Shown here in pieces: positions 49,701 to 62,200 of a stretch of 64,000 nucleotides of DNA. The notes under the pieces were generated by a model. That model ran no database searches. It was not told the DNA's origin and worked only from the letters and a program-made list of their open reading frames with translations. The stretch lies in contig NC_084463.1 in NCBI RefSeq assembly GCF_027409185.1, forward strand, positions 73,455,852 to 73,519,851, written 5' to 3'. The stretch is from Cynocephalus volans (taxonomy: Eukaryota > Chordata > Mammalia > Dermoptera > Cynocephalidae). A program made the position numbers and the translations under genes. Every line of letters starts with the position of its first letter. Positions within the stretch are counted from its first letter, which is position 1.

Positions 49701-52700
49701 GACCTGCCCACTGGGGGAACATTGGGGCACATCATGGACAGCTGATCTGTCCTCTTTAATCAGCACAGGACCACTCAGTGGAGACTGGTCAGGAATATAG
49801 ACCTGCAGAGGGTGCAGTGTGCTGAAAAACTCAGGCCCAGACCAGAGTTTCCACACAACCCAGGTGTTCCAGACCTCACAAGACCCAGAAGTGCTTACAA
49901 AGTCACAATTAAAACCTGAGCTGCACAAAATGCCTTCCCCAGGGAATCAGCAGCAAAGCAGCAATTTAGCTCAACCACAGAACTCAAGTGCTGGTCCCTG
50001 CAGGAAGATCCCCCAATTTAGAAGTAAGCAAAAGACAACAAATTAGTTCCAGTGCAGAGTTTAAGTGGTTGGAATAGTAAATAATCCAACACTATTGAAA
50101 AGAAAAATTTAAAAACTCACAAATCAGAGACAAAGTTCTGATATTACCCAGGAAAGGTCTAACATCACCAAATAACAACTATAAAACCTAAGAAAGCTGG
50201 AATCCCCCCAGACTCCCGAGCCAGAATTGGGGGAAGGCTCAAGACCTCAGCCACATCCTCTCAGTGTCTGCATCCAGCCCTACAATAACAAAGCTGCAGC
50301 TGGAAGTCCCCCAGGTTCACAAGACGGGTGGAGGGGGCCAAGGGTCTCAGCCATGACCTTCTGACATCCACATCCAGCCCAGTGATGACCACCAGGCTGC
50401 CACCGGAAGCACCCCAGTTTCCCAAGCCAGGGTAGGGGGCTTGCCAAGAGCCAGCCACCCCTGTCCCCCAACAACCACATGTAGGCCAACGATGACCATT
50501 GAGCTGCAGCTGGAAGCACCCCAGGCTCCCAAGCTGGAGCAGTGGGGGGCTGAGGGCCTCAGCCATGCTCCCCAAAGTCCACATCCAGCCCAGCAACAAC
50601 CTCTGAGCTGCCGCTGGAGGTGCCCTGGGTTCCCAAGCTGGGGCAGGGAGGGCTGAGGGCCTCAGCCACCCCCAGCTGATGTCTGCATCCAGCCCAGCAA
50701 CAACCACCAAGCCACCACTGGAGGCACTCTGGGCTCCCGAGCTGGAGTGGTGGGGGGCTGATGGCTGCAGCCACGTCCCCCTGATGTCCACATCCATGCC
50801 AGAGACAACTGAGCTGCCACTGGAAGTGCCCTGGGCTCCTGTGCTGGGGTGGTGGGGGACAGAGGGCCTCAGCCACACCCCACTGATGTCCGCATCCAGC
50901 TCAGAGACAACCAAGCTGCTGCTGGAATCACCCTGGGCTCCTGGGTGTGTGTGTGGGGGGGTCCAAGGGTCTTAGCCATGCCCCCTTCTTTCTCCTCCTC
51001 CCACCCTAAATCCCTCCACCTTCTTCTCTCCCCCTCCTCCCCAACTACTCTACAACATCTTTGAATGTAAAAAATAAAAAAATAAATTAATTTTAAAAAA
51101 CAACCAAAAACCACTAAAGTCTCTGAAAACTGCTCTAAGATCAAAGAGAATAATAAAACATTTGTTCAAACAAATCTACTAATTCTCAGTAAAAACAGCA
51201 GAATAGATCGCACTTGAGGAATAGGCTCCCTCATTCTTCTATCCCCAGCTCGATGTGACTGAAGCTTTACTCCATTCAGGTGTAGCCAAAAAGTAGGGCT
51301 CCCTCTCTCTTCAGCTCCCAGTGAAGGGATACAGTGTCTCACTGGATGGGACAGGCTACCAGCATTTCTCATCACCTCAATCTCTAGGTTGCAGAGGCTA
51401 AATTCCCAGTGAGTACAAGTGAAAGGTCAGAGGCTCTTTTCCTCCACCTAGCCCACACTCACAGGGCAGCGGCTTTCCCTGAGGTGTAGCAGGCCAAGAA
51501 CACTGGGGCCCAGATCACTCTCACTCCAGCTCACTAATAGGGTGGAGGCAAGCCAAGAAGACCAGGGGCTCCATCCCCCACCCAGGGCCAAGAGAACTAA
51601 CAGATCAAAGATTTTGCCCAGGGAGACAGGCAGTCGATAAGAACAGATAATTCTGACGATCTCCCCAGAAGAACTAATGTTATTTGAAACAGAGTATAGA
51701 AAGTTCAAGATTAAGTGTGCTCTCAAAACAATGGAGATTTTGGTGGTAAGAAATTAAGAAGAGGATGGCAGCTCTATGAGAGCAATGAGTTAAACCACAA
51801 GACAGAAATAATCAGGGTAAGAGACAGCTAAGAAAAGTTCTCTTGGTATAACAAACCTTAAAGATAGATCTGAAAAGTGATCCTGCAACGGGCCTGAATT
51901 TAACTGGATCGGTCTGTGGAGCAATTTATGTTCCAGGACATTATCAAAAACAACAAAGCAACCTTCCAGCAATTAGTGGGAATGAACAACCGGTTGTGAC
52001 ACCAAATGAGGCAGACAGCTTAATAGTGAGATCAGGAATAGAAATAAACAGAACCCTGCTAAAACTACTGCTATCCCTAGGGGAAGTGGTTATCCCCAAG
52101 GTTGCACTCTCTGAAGAGAGGACAGCAGAGGCTTCACTCTGAGAGGAAAACAGACTTTGCTAAGTTCACCCAAGTCACTAAACAAATAAAGAAGTAAATA
52201 ATAACAAAAACAAGTCCTGAAGACAGAATCAGTATCAGTATTCAGAGTTGCTACAACATAGTAGTTAAAATTCCCAGTTTTCAACAAAAAATTATGACAC
52301 ACACATTGACACACACACACACACACACACATACAAAGTAAAACAAAAAAAAAAAACCAGGAAAGTGTGATCCATATACAGGAAAAAAGCAATATAAACT
52401 GCCTGTGGGAGGGCCCAAATGTCAGACTGAAGAACTGGCCAGTTAGGTCAGTTGGTTAGAGCATGGTGTTATAACACCAGGGTCAAGGGTTTGGATTTTG
52501 GATCCCCCTACCAGCCAGCCACCAATAAATAAATAAATAAAAGATATAGTGACAATGTTTCATCAAATAGGAATATCGATAAAGAAATATAAATTATAAG
52601 AAGAAAAGAACCAAGTGGAAATTGAAGTTGACAGTATAATAACTGAAATAAAAAATTAACTAGTGGGGCTCTACACTAAATTTGACCTGGCAGAAGAAGG

Positions 52701-55700
52701 AATCAGCAAACTTGAAGATATATCTATAGAGATTATGCAGTCTAAAGAACAGAGATAAAGAAGAAAAATGGACAGATCATCAGAGACAATGTAATAAATT
52801 GTTAAGCACACTTATAAATAGCATAACAAGAGTATCAAAGGAGAAATGAGAAAGAAAGGAGTAGAAACAATATTTAAAGGAATAGTGGCTGAAAATGTCC
52901 CTGATTTGATGAAAAACATTAATCTATATATCCAAGAAGCTCAACAAACTCCAAGTGGGAGATCTACAGCTAGACATCCCACAGTAAAAACGCAGAATGT
53001 CAAAGACAAAAAATAAATAATCCTGAAAGCAGCAAGAGAAAAACTCCTCCTTCCATACAGGGAACCAAAATAAGATTAACAACTGACTTCTCAGCAGAAG
53101 CAATGAAGGCTGGAAGACAGTGGGATAGCATTTTCAAAAAAAAATGTGTCAACAAGAAATCTTATAACCAACAAAACTAACTTTCAAAAAGGAAGGTGAA
53201 ATAAAGATATTCCCAAGTGAACAGAAATTGAGAGAATTCGATGCTAGCAAAACCTTACTTCAAAAAAAATAAGGCAGTATTCTGGCTGAAAGCAAGTAAT
53301 TTAAAACTGTAATTCAAATCCACATGTAAAAACAAAACATCAGTAAAGGTAATTATGTAATTAAAAGATAGTATAAATGCATATTCTCTTTTTCTTAACT
53401 GATTTAAAATGCTACTGCATAAAACAATATGTAAATTGTATTGTTGGGTCTATAACATATAGAAATGTAACATATTTTACAATAACAGCACAAAAGAGGT
53501 ATGTGAGAGCAAGGTTGTACTGGAGTAAGAAGAAAATACCAGATGGTACCTCAGATCCACAGGACCAAATAAAAAGGACAGGAAATGGTAAATAAGAAGG
53601 TTATCATATCAAACTCTAGAAATACATACTTGCTCGTCTTTCTTCCCTCAGTCTTTAAAAGGCATAAAAGTACATAAAGTAATAACTATAACAATGCATT
53701 GTTGGGTTCATAACATATATGTAGATGTAACATGTGTGTCATTAATTGCACAAAAAGGAGAAAGAGGAAGTAGAAATACTTTTTCTACATCTCACTGGAA
53801 TTAAGTTAGCATAAACCTGAAGCAGATTTTAATAAGATGTATATGGTAAGACCTAGAAGAACTACTAAAAAAAGAAAGAAGTTGGGGCAGAAAAATAAAG
53901 ACCACATGCAAAAGATAAAAAATGAAAAAAAAAATGGCAGAAATAGGTTCAACTATAGCAATAATAACATTAAATGTGAACAGATCAATCAGAGGTCAGA
54001 GATTGTAAGACTGGATAAAAAAAATAAGATCTAACTATACACTTTCTACAGTAGATATACTTTAGATTCAAAAATACAAATAGGTTGAAAGTAACAGGAT
54101 GAAAGATATGCGCAAACTGTAACCATAAGAAAGCCAAAGTGGCTATACTAACACTGTACAAAATAGATTTGAAAAGAAAGATATGTTACTAGAAATAAAG
54201 AAAAAATATAATGACAAAAGGGTCAACCCAACAGGAATACACAATTATAGACATATATTCATCTAACAACAGAGGACACAAATACAGGAAGCAAAGTCAT
54301 GTGCTCCTGGGAAGGCTTTCCAAACAGAGAACCAAGAGTTTTGTTTAGTTTCACATTTGTACATAGTTTAGAATTTTTTTTTATCAAAAAGAGAATATTA
54401 TGGAATTATAAGATTAAAAAACACCTTAAATAAAATGGTAAATTTAACACCATTAGCAAATAGTGTCCATGTGTAAAATGCAAAGATTTTCATTTAGAAG
54501 AAATCTACTTTCACTTTCCGCTTTGCATTCAAAAGAAACTTCATAATAATTTTCTTAAATGTTGTATCTCCCAATGAATACATAAGTCCCTTCAAAATGT
54601 AATTTAAGAATAAGAATTACTACTTTTAAATATTTCAAATTAGAGTCAAAAAGGACACCACAGACGGCCTTCGTTTTAAAGACAAAGGGCTCTCAGAAAG
54701 GCAGCAATGACTTATACTGTTTCTCAGAGCTAATTAACGGAGATTTAAAATCAGTCTTTTAGTCTTTAAAATCCCAATTGAGGTCATCGATTGTAATTTT
54801 TTTTTTCCCCAGCCATATAAGGTTGTCAGAGATCAAGAGTATTATTAGTGTTTTGCAGTTTCACCTAGAGCAGTTAGTGGTGATCTGGGCATACGTTCCA
54901 CAGCTGCTGCTCAGTCAGTGGGACTTGACCTTTTGTAGGCACAACAACGGAACCAGTAATGATGAGGAAGGATGAACAAAAGTATTTTAAGCAATATTTG
55001 GTGGCAAGATACTATCCCTGCTATTCCCTATGCCAAGCTACACAGAGTTACACGAAGAGTGAAGTTTTTTAAAATCTAACATTCTGGATAATTAAGCAAA
55101 AACATTTTATGTGACATTCATGTGGCTTTTAAAAGCGCATTAAAAATGCTTTACTAGAATATTAGCTTGAAGACCAACAAGAGAATGCCTAATAAATAGC
55201 GTGGTTAAATTTCACGAAGAGCTAAACAGTTCAAAACTAATCTTGACCAAGGATAGTGAGTCCTTTCTTCATTAGCTAAAAGACGAGCTGCTATGGGTCA
55301 ACAGTTAATGATGAGCTTTAAATGATGTTCCTAGTGGATTTCCCTTTTATTTTAAGTGGTGTGAGGGTGAGGGGGAGTTCATATTATCTCACAGCCTGCA
55401 AGTTAAGATGAGACTTGTCAGTATGTTTATGTAGCATTATTTCAAAAGTGCACGGCTCAAATGAGCATAAATTGGGTTACTACTTGTAGCAAAGAAGGAA
55501 GTATTAATCATTTTACTGTGAATTGTGTTACTCATTAAAATGAAAAATGTCCATTTTAAAAAGTGATACTGTAAGATAATTTTTAAGTAAGTTTAAAACA
55601 GAATTTAGATTTTTGTTTTCAGCAGCATGGCAAACACGTTTCTGGAATATGTGTGTGTGCTGTTGATTGATGTCCCTCCAAAATTTAGTCCCTACTGTGA

Positions 55701-58700
55701 CAGTATAAAGAGGGTGGGAAATCCTATTATGATGATTGAAAATGAGGCCTTGAGGAGGTGATTAGATTGTAGGACCATGGCATAGTGAATGGATTAATAA
55801 TGGTCGTCAGGGGCATGATTCTGAGGGCTTTCATAGGAGGGCATGTGAGAGTCTCTCTCTTATCTGCCATTTTCTGCCATGTGAGACCCCTGCCTTGCTG
55901 TAAAGCCATCACCAAAGAAGGCTCTCACCAGATGTGTTCTCTGGACTTTGGACTTTCCAGCCTCCAAAACTGTAAGCAATAAATTTCGTTTTCTTTACAA
56001 ATCACCCAGTTTCAGGTATTTATGTCATAAGCAACAGAAATGGACTAATAGAAAAAATCAGTACCAGAGAAATGGTGTGCTACTTGTAAAAAATACTTGA
56101 AAACATGGAAGCAGCTGGAACTGGGTGCTCAGGAGAGGCTGGAAGAATTTGAAGAAGCAGGCTACAAAGAGCCTAGTCGCTGGTGGGAGTTTAGAAGACA
56201 AGAAAACCAGGGAAAGTTTGGAACATGGTGAGCAGAATGTTGATAGAAATATGGACAGGGAAGGCCATTCTGAGATCTCAGATGTAAATGAGAAGGGACT
56301 TATTGTAAACTGGGGCAAAGATCACCCTTGCTATGAACTGGCAAGGAATTTGGCTGCATTCTGTTCATACCGAAAAGTATTATGGAATGTGGAACTTGAA
56401 GATGCTGACCCAGGATATTTGACAGAAGAAATTCTAAGCAGCAAAGCATAAAGGAAGCTGCATGGCTACCTGCAACAGCCTATGCTGTTATGGCGGAAAT
56501 GTAAAGCCAGAATTTTAAAGGAAAGCAGCATGTGAAGATGTGGAAAATTTGCAGCCTGGCCATGTGGTAGAGAAACAGAGATCATTTTCAGAAGATAAAT
56601 GCAATGGTGTTAAGAAGATTAGTATAAAAGAAAGGCATTATCAGGAGAAGGGAAAAAGGCCCTGAAGGCATTGCAGAAGCTTCTGGGGTTAACCCTTCCA
56701 CTTTAGGCACAAAGACCTAGGGAAACAAAATGGTCTTGGGGAACAGGCCTGAGGAACCATTCATGGGCTTGCTGCCCAGGGCCACCTTGGGAATCTGCTT
56801 CCAGCACCAGCACCCTGGCTGCTTTGGCTGCTCCAACTGTGGCTAAATTGGCCCCAGGTGTGTTTGGACCCACAACTTTGGAAAATACAAGCTGGAAGCC
56901 TTGGCAGTATCCACATGGTGTTAAGTGTGCAGGCTCACAGAATGCCAGAGTTATGGAGGCTTGGGAACCTCCACCCTAATGTCAAAAGACATATGGAAAA
57001 GCCTGGGGACCCAGGAAGGTATCTGTCACAGGGGCAGAGTCACCACATAGAGCCTTCACTAGAGCAATGCCAAGAGAAAATGTGGGTTTGGAGTTGCAGC
57101 AGAAAAACCCACGAAGGCCATGTGTAGTGGAGCTGTGGGGGTGGGACCACCAAGGAGACCCCAGAATTGTAGAGCTACCAGCATGCAACTCCAGCCTGCG
57201 AGAGCTGAAGGGTGGCCTCAGACTAGGGAAGCCATAGAGGCAGAGCTGCCTGAGGTCTTGGGGACCCAACCCCCACACCAGCGTGCAGAGGACATTGAAC
57301 TTGCAGTCAAGGTACATGATTTACCAGATTTAAGATTTCAGACTTGCTTAGGACCTGTTACCCCTTTCTTTTGGCCTATTTCTACCTTTTGGAACAGGAA
57401 TATGTACCCTATGTTTGTCCCAACATTGTATCTTGGAAGTAGATAACTTGTTTTGATTTCATGGATGGGACCTTGAGACTGTGGACTTTTGAGCTGAAAC
57501 AAGTTAAGACTTTTGGGCTATGGGGATGAAGTGAATGTATTTGTATGTGAAAAGGACATAAGTTTTGGGGGGCCAGGGGCAGAATGCTGTGGACTGATGT
57601 CCCCCCAAAATTTACTTTCTATTGTGACAGTGTAAAGAGGGTGGGAAATCCTATTATGGTAATTGAAAGATGGAGCCTTGAAGAGGCAATTAGATTGTAG
57701 GACCATGCTGTAGTGAATGGATTAATAATGGTGGTCAGGGACATGGTTCTGAGGGCTATAAAAGGAGGGCATGTGAGAGTCTTTGTCTCTCTACTTTGCT
57801 ATTTTCCACCATATGAGACTCCTGCATTGCTGTAAAGCCACCACCAAAGAAGACCCTCACCAGATGTGTTCCCCGGACTTTGGACTTCCCAGCCTCCAAA
57901 ACTGTAAGCAATAAATTTCATTTTCTTTATAAATCACCCAGTTTCAGGTATTTATGTTACAAGCAACAGAAACAGACTAATAAAGTATGTGTGTGTCTTT
58001 CAGTCCCTAGGTAAACAGATAGATATGTTGGAGTGAGTAGGAATGAAGCTGTGCTGGGACCTAAAACCACCTGGGCTGCAGGAAATGTTAAAAGACACAG
58101 TTTTTCTTTCGTACATCTATTTCTCTGGGTTCACTCTTTTCCCATGGTAATTTGGATATTCTGAACCTTGATTACAGGGCGAGATGACATTATTTACATA
58201 AATGTGAAGTTGTTTTCCAGTCAGCCTGAAGCTGCAAACTTGCCATGAGTCACATACTATCCAGACCCTGAGAAACCAAGGAAGACATCAGTAAGGCTAT
58301 GCTGATTCCACCCCTCCAGCAGGACCCAAGAGAACACCAAGGTTGGGAACAGAAAAGACAGGGCCTTGGTGAACCTTGCACTTGGCTCCTTGCATGGAGC
58401 CCCCACAGCTCACGTCCCTTCCCTCCTGCTTTTCATTGCCCACATTCCATTCTTTCTGTCCCTTCTTAAAAACCTCTCAGAAAGTCTGAGTCTTTAAGAT
58501 GGTTTTAGTTAGTCCACTCTCCTTCAGTTTTACAGAGAGATGGGTTGGCTTAACATCTCTCCTCGGGTCACCAGTATTCCTGAATTAAAGCTGACTTCCA
58601 TTTTCCCCAACATTTGGCTTTTGAATTGCTTTTATTTAAGGCAGGCAGTCAGACTTGGGTTCAGTAACAAGATTTTGACAAGCCTAACCCAGGAGCTGAA

Positions 58701-59180
58701 CGCCCTGGGGTAATAGATTTTGACAAGCCAAAGCAGGGTTTTGTTTGGGGCACCTGGGCCCAGGAATAAATACATAGACAATGATATCTATAATGATTAA
58801 TTTTACATGTCATCTTTGCTAAATCATGGTATCCAGACATTTGGTCAAACATTATTCTAGATGTTTCTGTGAAAGTATTGTTTAGAGGAGATTAACACTT
58901 AAATGATTAGGCTTTAAGTAGAGCAGATTACCCTACATAATATGGGTGGGCCTCATCCAATCAATTGAAGGTCTTAAGAGAAAAATACTGAGTTCTCTTG
59001 AAGAAGAAGGAATTCTGCCTCCATACTGCCTTTGGATTCAAGCTGCAACATCAACTTTTCCCTGGGCTTGTAGCCTGCCAGGCTGCCCTGCAGATTTCAG
59101 ACTTACCAGCCTCCATAGTCATGTGAGCCAATCCCTTAAAATAAATCAATCAATTAATCAAATCATTTTCTGTCTATATA

Positions 59181-59240
<60 letters not shown>

Positions 59241-62200
59241 CCCCTCTTGCTTCTGTTTCTCTGGAGAACTCTGACTAATACAATATCTACCTATCTATCT
59301 ATGTGAGAGACAGAGAGAAAATTTTAAGTACATGGGTGAACTAGCAACAAAGTCAGAAAAATCTTCAGAAAGCAAGAGAAACTGTGGATCCAGAGAAGGA
59401 ATCCAACATCAGAGTGTTAGTGTGACCAGAGGTAACTTGTTGACTTTAGTAGTATAGAACACTGGTCTTCAAACTCACTGCTTACAACAGCACCTAAAAG
59501 AATTGGGGAAAGAGGCTGGCCAGATCAGTTGGTTAGAGTCTGGTGCTGATAACACCAAGGTCCAGGGTTAAAAAAAAAAAGAATTGGAAAAAGACTATAT
59601 ATTCCTTCACACATTTTAAAGTTGCCATCTAAGTGTTTCATCATTAGTTTAACAGGTACATGCATTATAAGTATTTGCATATTGGAAACATATACAGGTA
59701 CACACACATACATGGAGATATATCTTTAAAATAGTCCGCCACATCATTTTAAAATACATTTAATGGACTCTGATTACAATAGCAATGTTATATAGCACAA
59801 TCACATATTTTTAAAAGACATAAACAAGCTTAACTGTACAGATGAATAAGCAGTTAAATGAATAATATAAATTAGAGAATTACTTGACCAGGTGCTTTAT
59901 TAAGATGTCCAGCATCTCTCTGTTTTTCTCCGGCAATTTGTGCACCAGTGCATGGACAGCCTCCACCCTGTAGTTTTGGTCATCAGATTCTGTTACATAA
60001 AAAAGGTTGCAAATGCTTAAGTTTTAATTGTATGTGTATGTAAACATTAGTGATCTAAACATAATAACCACTCCTACCCCTCATGCCTTATATGCATTGC
60101 TTCATGTAGTATTACCATTTTCATTTACTAAGGCTTAGAGAGGTGGAATAACTTGCCCGTGGTTGTGAAGTCAGGAAGTAGAGAAGCCAAACAAACGCAG
60201 TTTTACTGATTCTATGGGTGTGCTCTCAGCCACTGCACTATATATGTCCATATAAACATAACTCATCACTTGCTTGGGTTTTGCTACCCAAGGATAAAAT
60301 AGATCCTTTAGAAATGTGTATGATCACAGCAACTGATACAGATTATCTAATATGCTGGGTGCTATAATACACATTATAGATCGAGCATCCGTAATTGGAA
60401 AATCCAAAATCCAAAATGCACTGACATGATGCTCAAAGGAGCATTTTGGATTTGGGATTTTTGGATTAGGGATGCTCAATCAGTTAAATATTTGCAAATA
60501 TTCTAAAAATCTAAAAAAAAATCCAAAATCTGAAACACTTCCGGACCTAAGCATTTCTGATAAGGAATATTCCACCTATATCACATGGAAACCTCCTAAA
60601 GAGTCAACTTCAAACAACTAGAGGAAGCTTGCATTCCTCTACTTCTGTTATAGATTCAAAGACAACAGAGTGACTTTTCTGTGGTGTCAACACTATTACG
60701 CAAACAGAGGCCCAATAGAATTTAAGCTCTACTGACAGTGGTAAATCTGAAATGTGAGAAATCATCTCAGCAAGTCTAATCTGCCACACAAAAGCTAAGT
60801 GTTGACACATCTGCCAGGGAAACATCTAACACTTCAGAAAGAGAAACCCATTTTACATGCTCTTACTGCAGTAAGAAAATTCGGGGTGATGACCCACATT
60901 GCCGAGCCCTTTCTCTGGAAAGAGCCCCAACCCATAGAGTTAAACGAAAGGACCACCATTTCTTCTGGGCACAGCAATTTGCACATGGGGGGGAGGAAAG
61001 AGCCTGGCTCAGGCTAAACATGAAGTCTCTCCTAGGAGCTGGAATGGATACATCAAAACTCTGATCTGTCTGCTGGATATGTGAAAAGGCAGGTCATGTA
61101 AAACCAGGGCTGGGGTGACTAAATATACCCAGGGAAAATCTGACTGGAAAGGGAGATGAGAATGACAAAGAAATGCAGCAAAGAGTGGAGACGAGAGACT
61201 CTCCAGAAAGAGTGGGGAGAGAAACATCTATTCCCAACTGTTAAATAAAAATTATAAAAGGTCATTGTTTTGGACTAAATCCCTGCACTAGGCCCCAAAA
61301 GACCAGACTAAAAATCTAAACAGAGTCACCCCCGCTAAATTCCATGTCAGTAGAAAGAGACAACATCCAATCTCCAAAACAGGCCAGTTTAAAATAGGTA
61401 TGATCATGAAGTTTCTTCTGTTTTATCCTTACACAAGAAGGATAGCCTGAGTAACATGATGTTAACCAGTCAGTTATTTTTCTATAGTTCTGTCTCCCTG
61501 TCCACACCTTACAAGGAAAGTAACTCTGAAATAGCCGATCAACTATTTGTTCTTTGTTTTTGCTTGCTTCAGTCTTTTTCTGTCTACAGAATCAAACTCC
61601 TCTACTGGGCTCATTAGAATGTTTATTCTACTTTATGGAATAAAGTGTTACCCAATTTTAGAATCACAATACAGTCAATTGAGATCTTTAACTAAATTTG
61701 TTGTAATTTTGTTCTTTGACAACTTTGCAGCTCCTGGATGCAGGCTCATGGAAGGTCAAGGAATTCTGTGAGATACCTCATAGGCTCTGAATAATGTCCC
61801 CTTCAACAGGTATGACAATGAGGTGGGATTTCTGTTGCTTATACTGAGTGGGATTTCTGTTGCTTCAAACCAAGTAACCTAGCATAAGAACATATTTTAA
61901 ATATCATGGTCTTGAATAATATGATCACCATTTGCTCCAGAAGCAAATGGAGAAAAAAGCTTGTGACCAAAAGCTTCTATCAAAACAAACAGCTCATTGA
62001 GCCATTTTAGCCAAGTGGCTCAATGAGCCACTCTGTTATAAAATGAACTGTCTGTAAGAAAGCATTCTAGGTTAAGAGTAAAAAAAATTGGCTTGTAGCT
62101 CTGGTTTTGCCACGAATTTACTACTGTCCTTGGACAAGTCACTTGCCCACTCTAGGGCCTGATCTCCCTGTTATAAAATGAGAGGTCAGATTATATATTT

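Larger units (their letters stand above)
51150..54290 (+). mobile_element. Old L1M relic: ORF1-type region and start of ORF2
   Basis: ORF1-like DNA wording ('tccaagaagctcaacaaact', 'agcagcaagagaaaaactcc', 'caactgacttctcagcagaa', 'gctggaagacagtgggatag') is followed by ORF2 endonuclease-region wording ('taaatgtgaacagatcaatc', 'actttagattcaaaaataca', 'tggctatactaacactgtac'). Frames are destroyed. A SINE is inserted at about 52433. Confidence 0.75.

Noticed and set aside
50261..50914. 217-codon minus-strand ORF with repeated peptide units
   Set aside because: It runs through the 104-bp minisatellite. Open frames occur on both strands because units are near multiples of three and GC-rich. There are no splice context or domain features.
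50245..50980. CRISPR-like regularly spaced repeats
   Set aside because: Units are contiguous and diverged with no spacer/repeat division, in mammalian DNA. It is a minisatellite.
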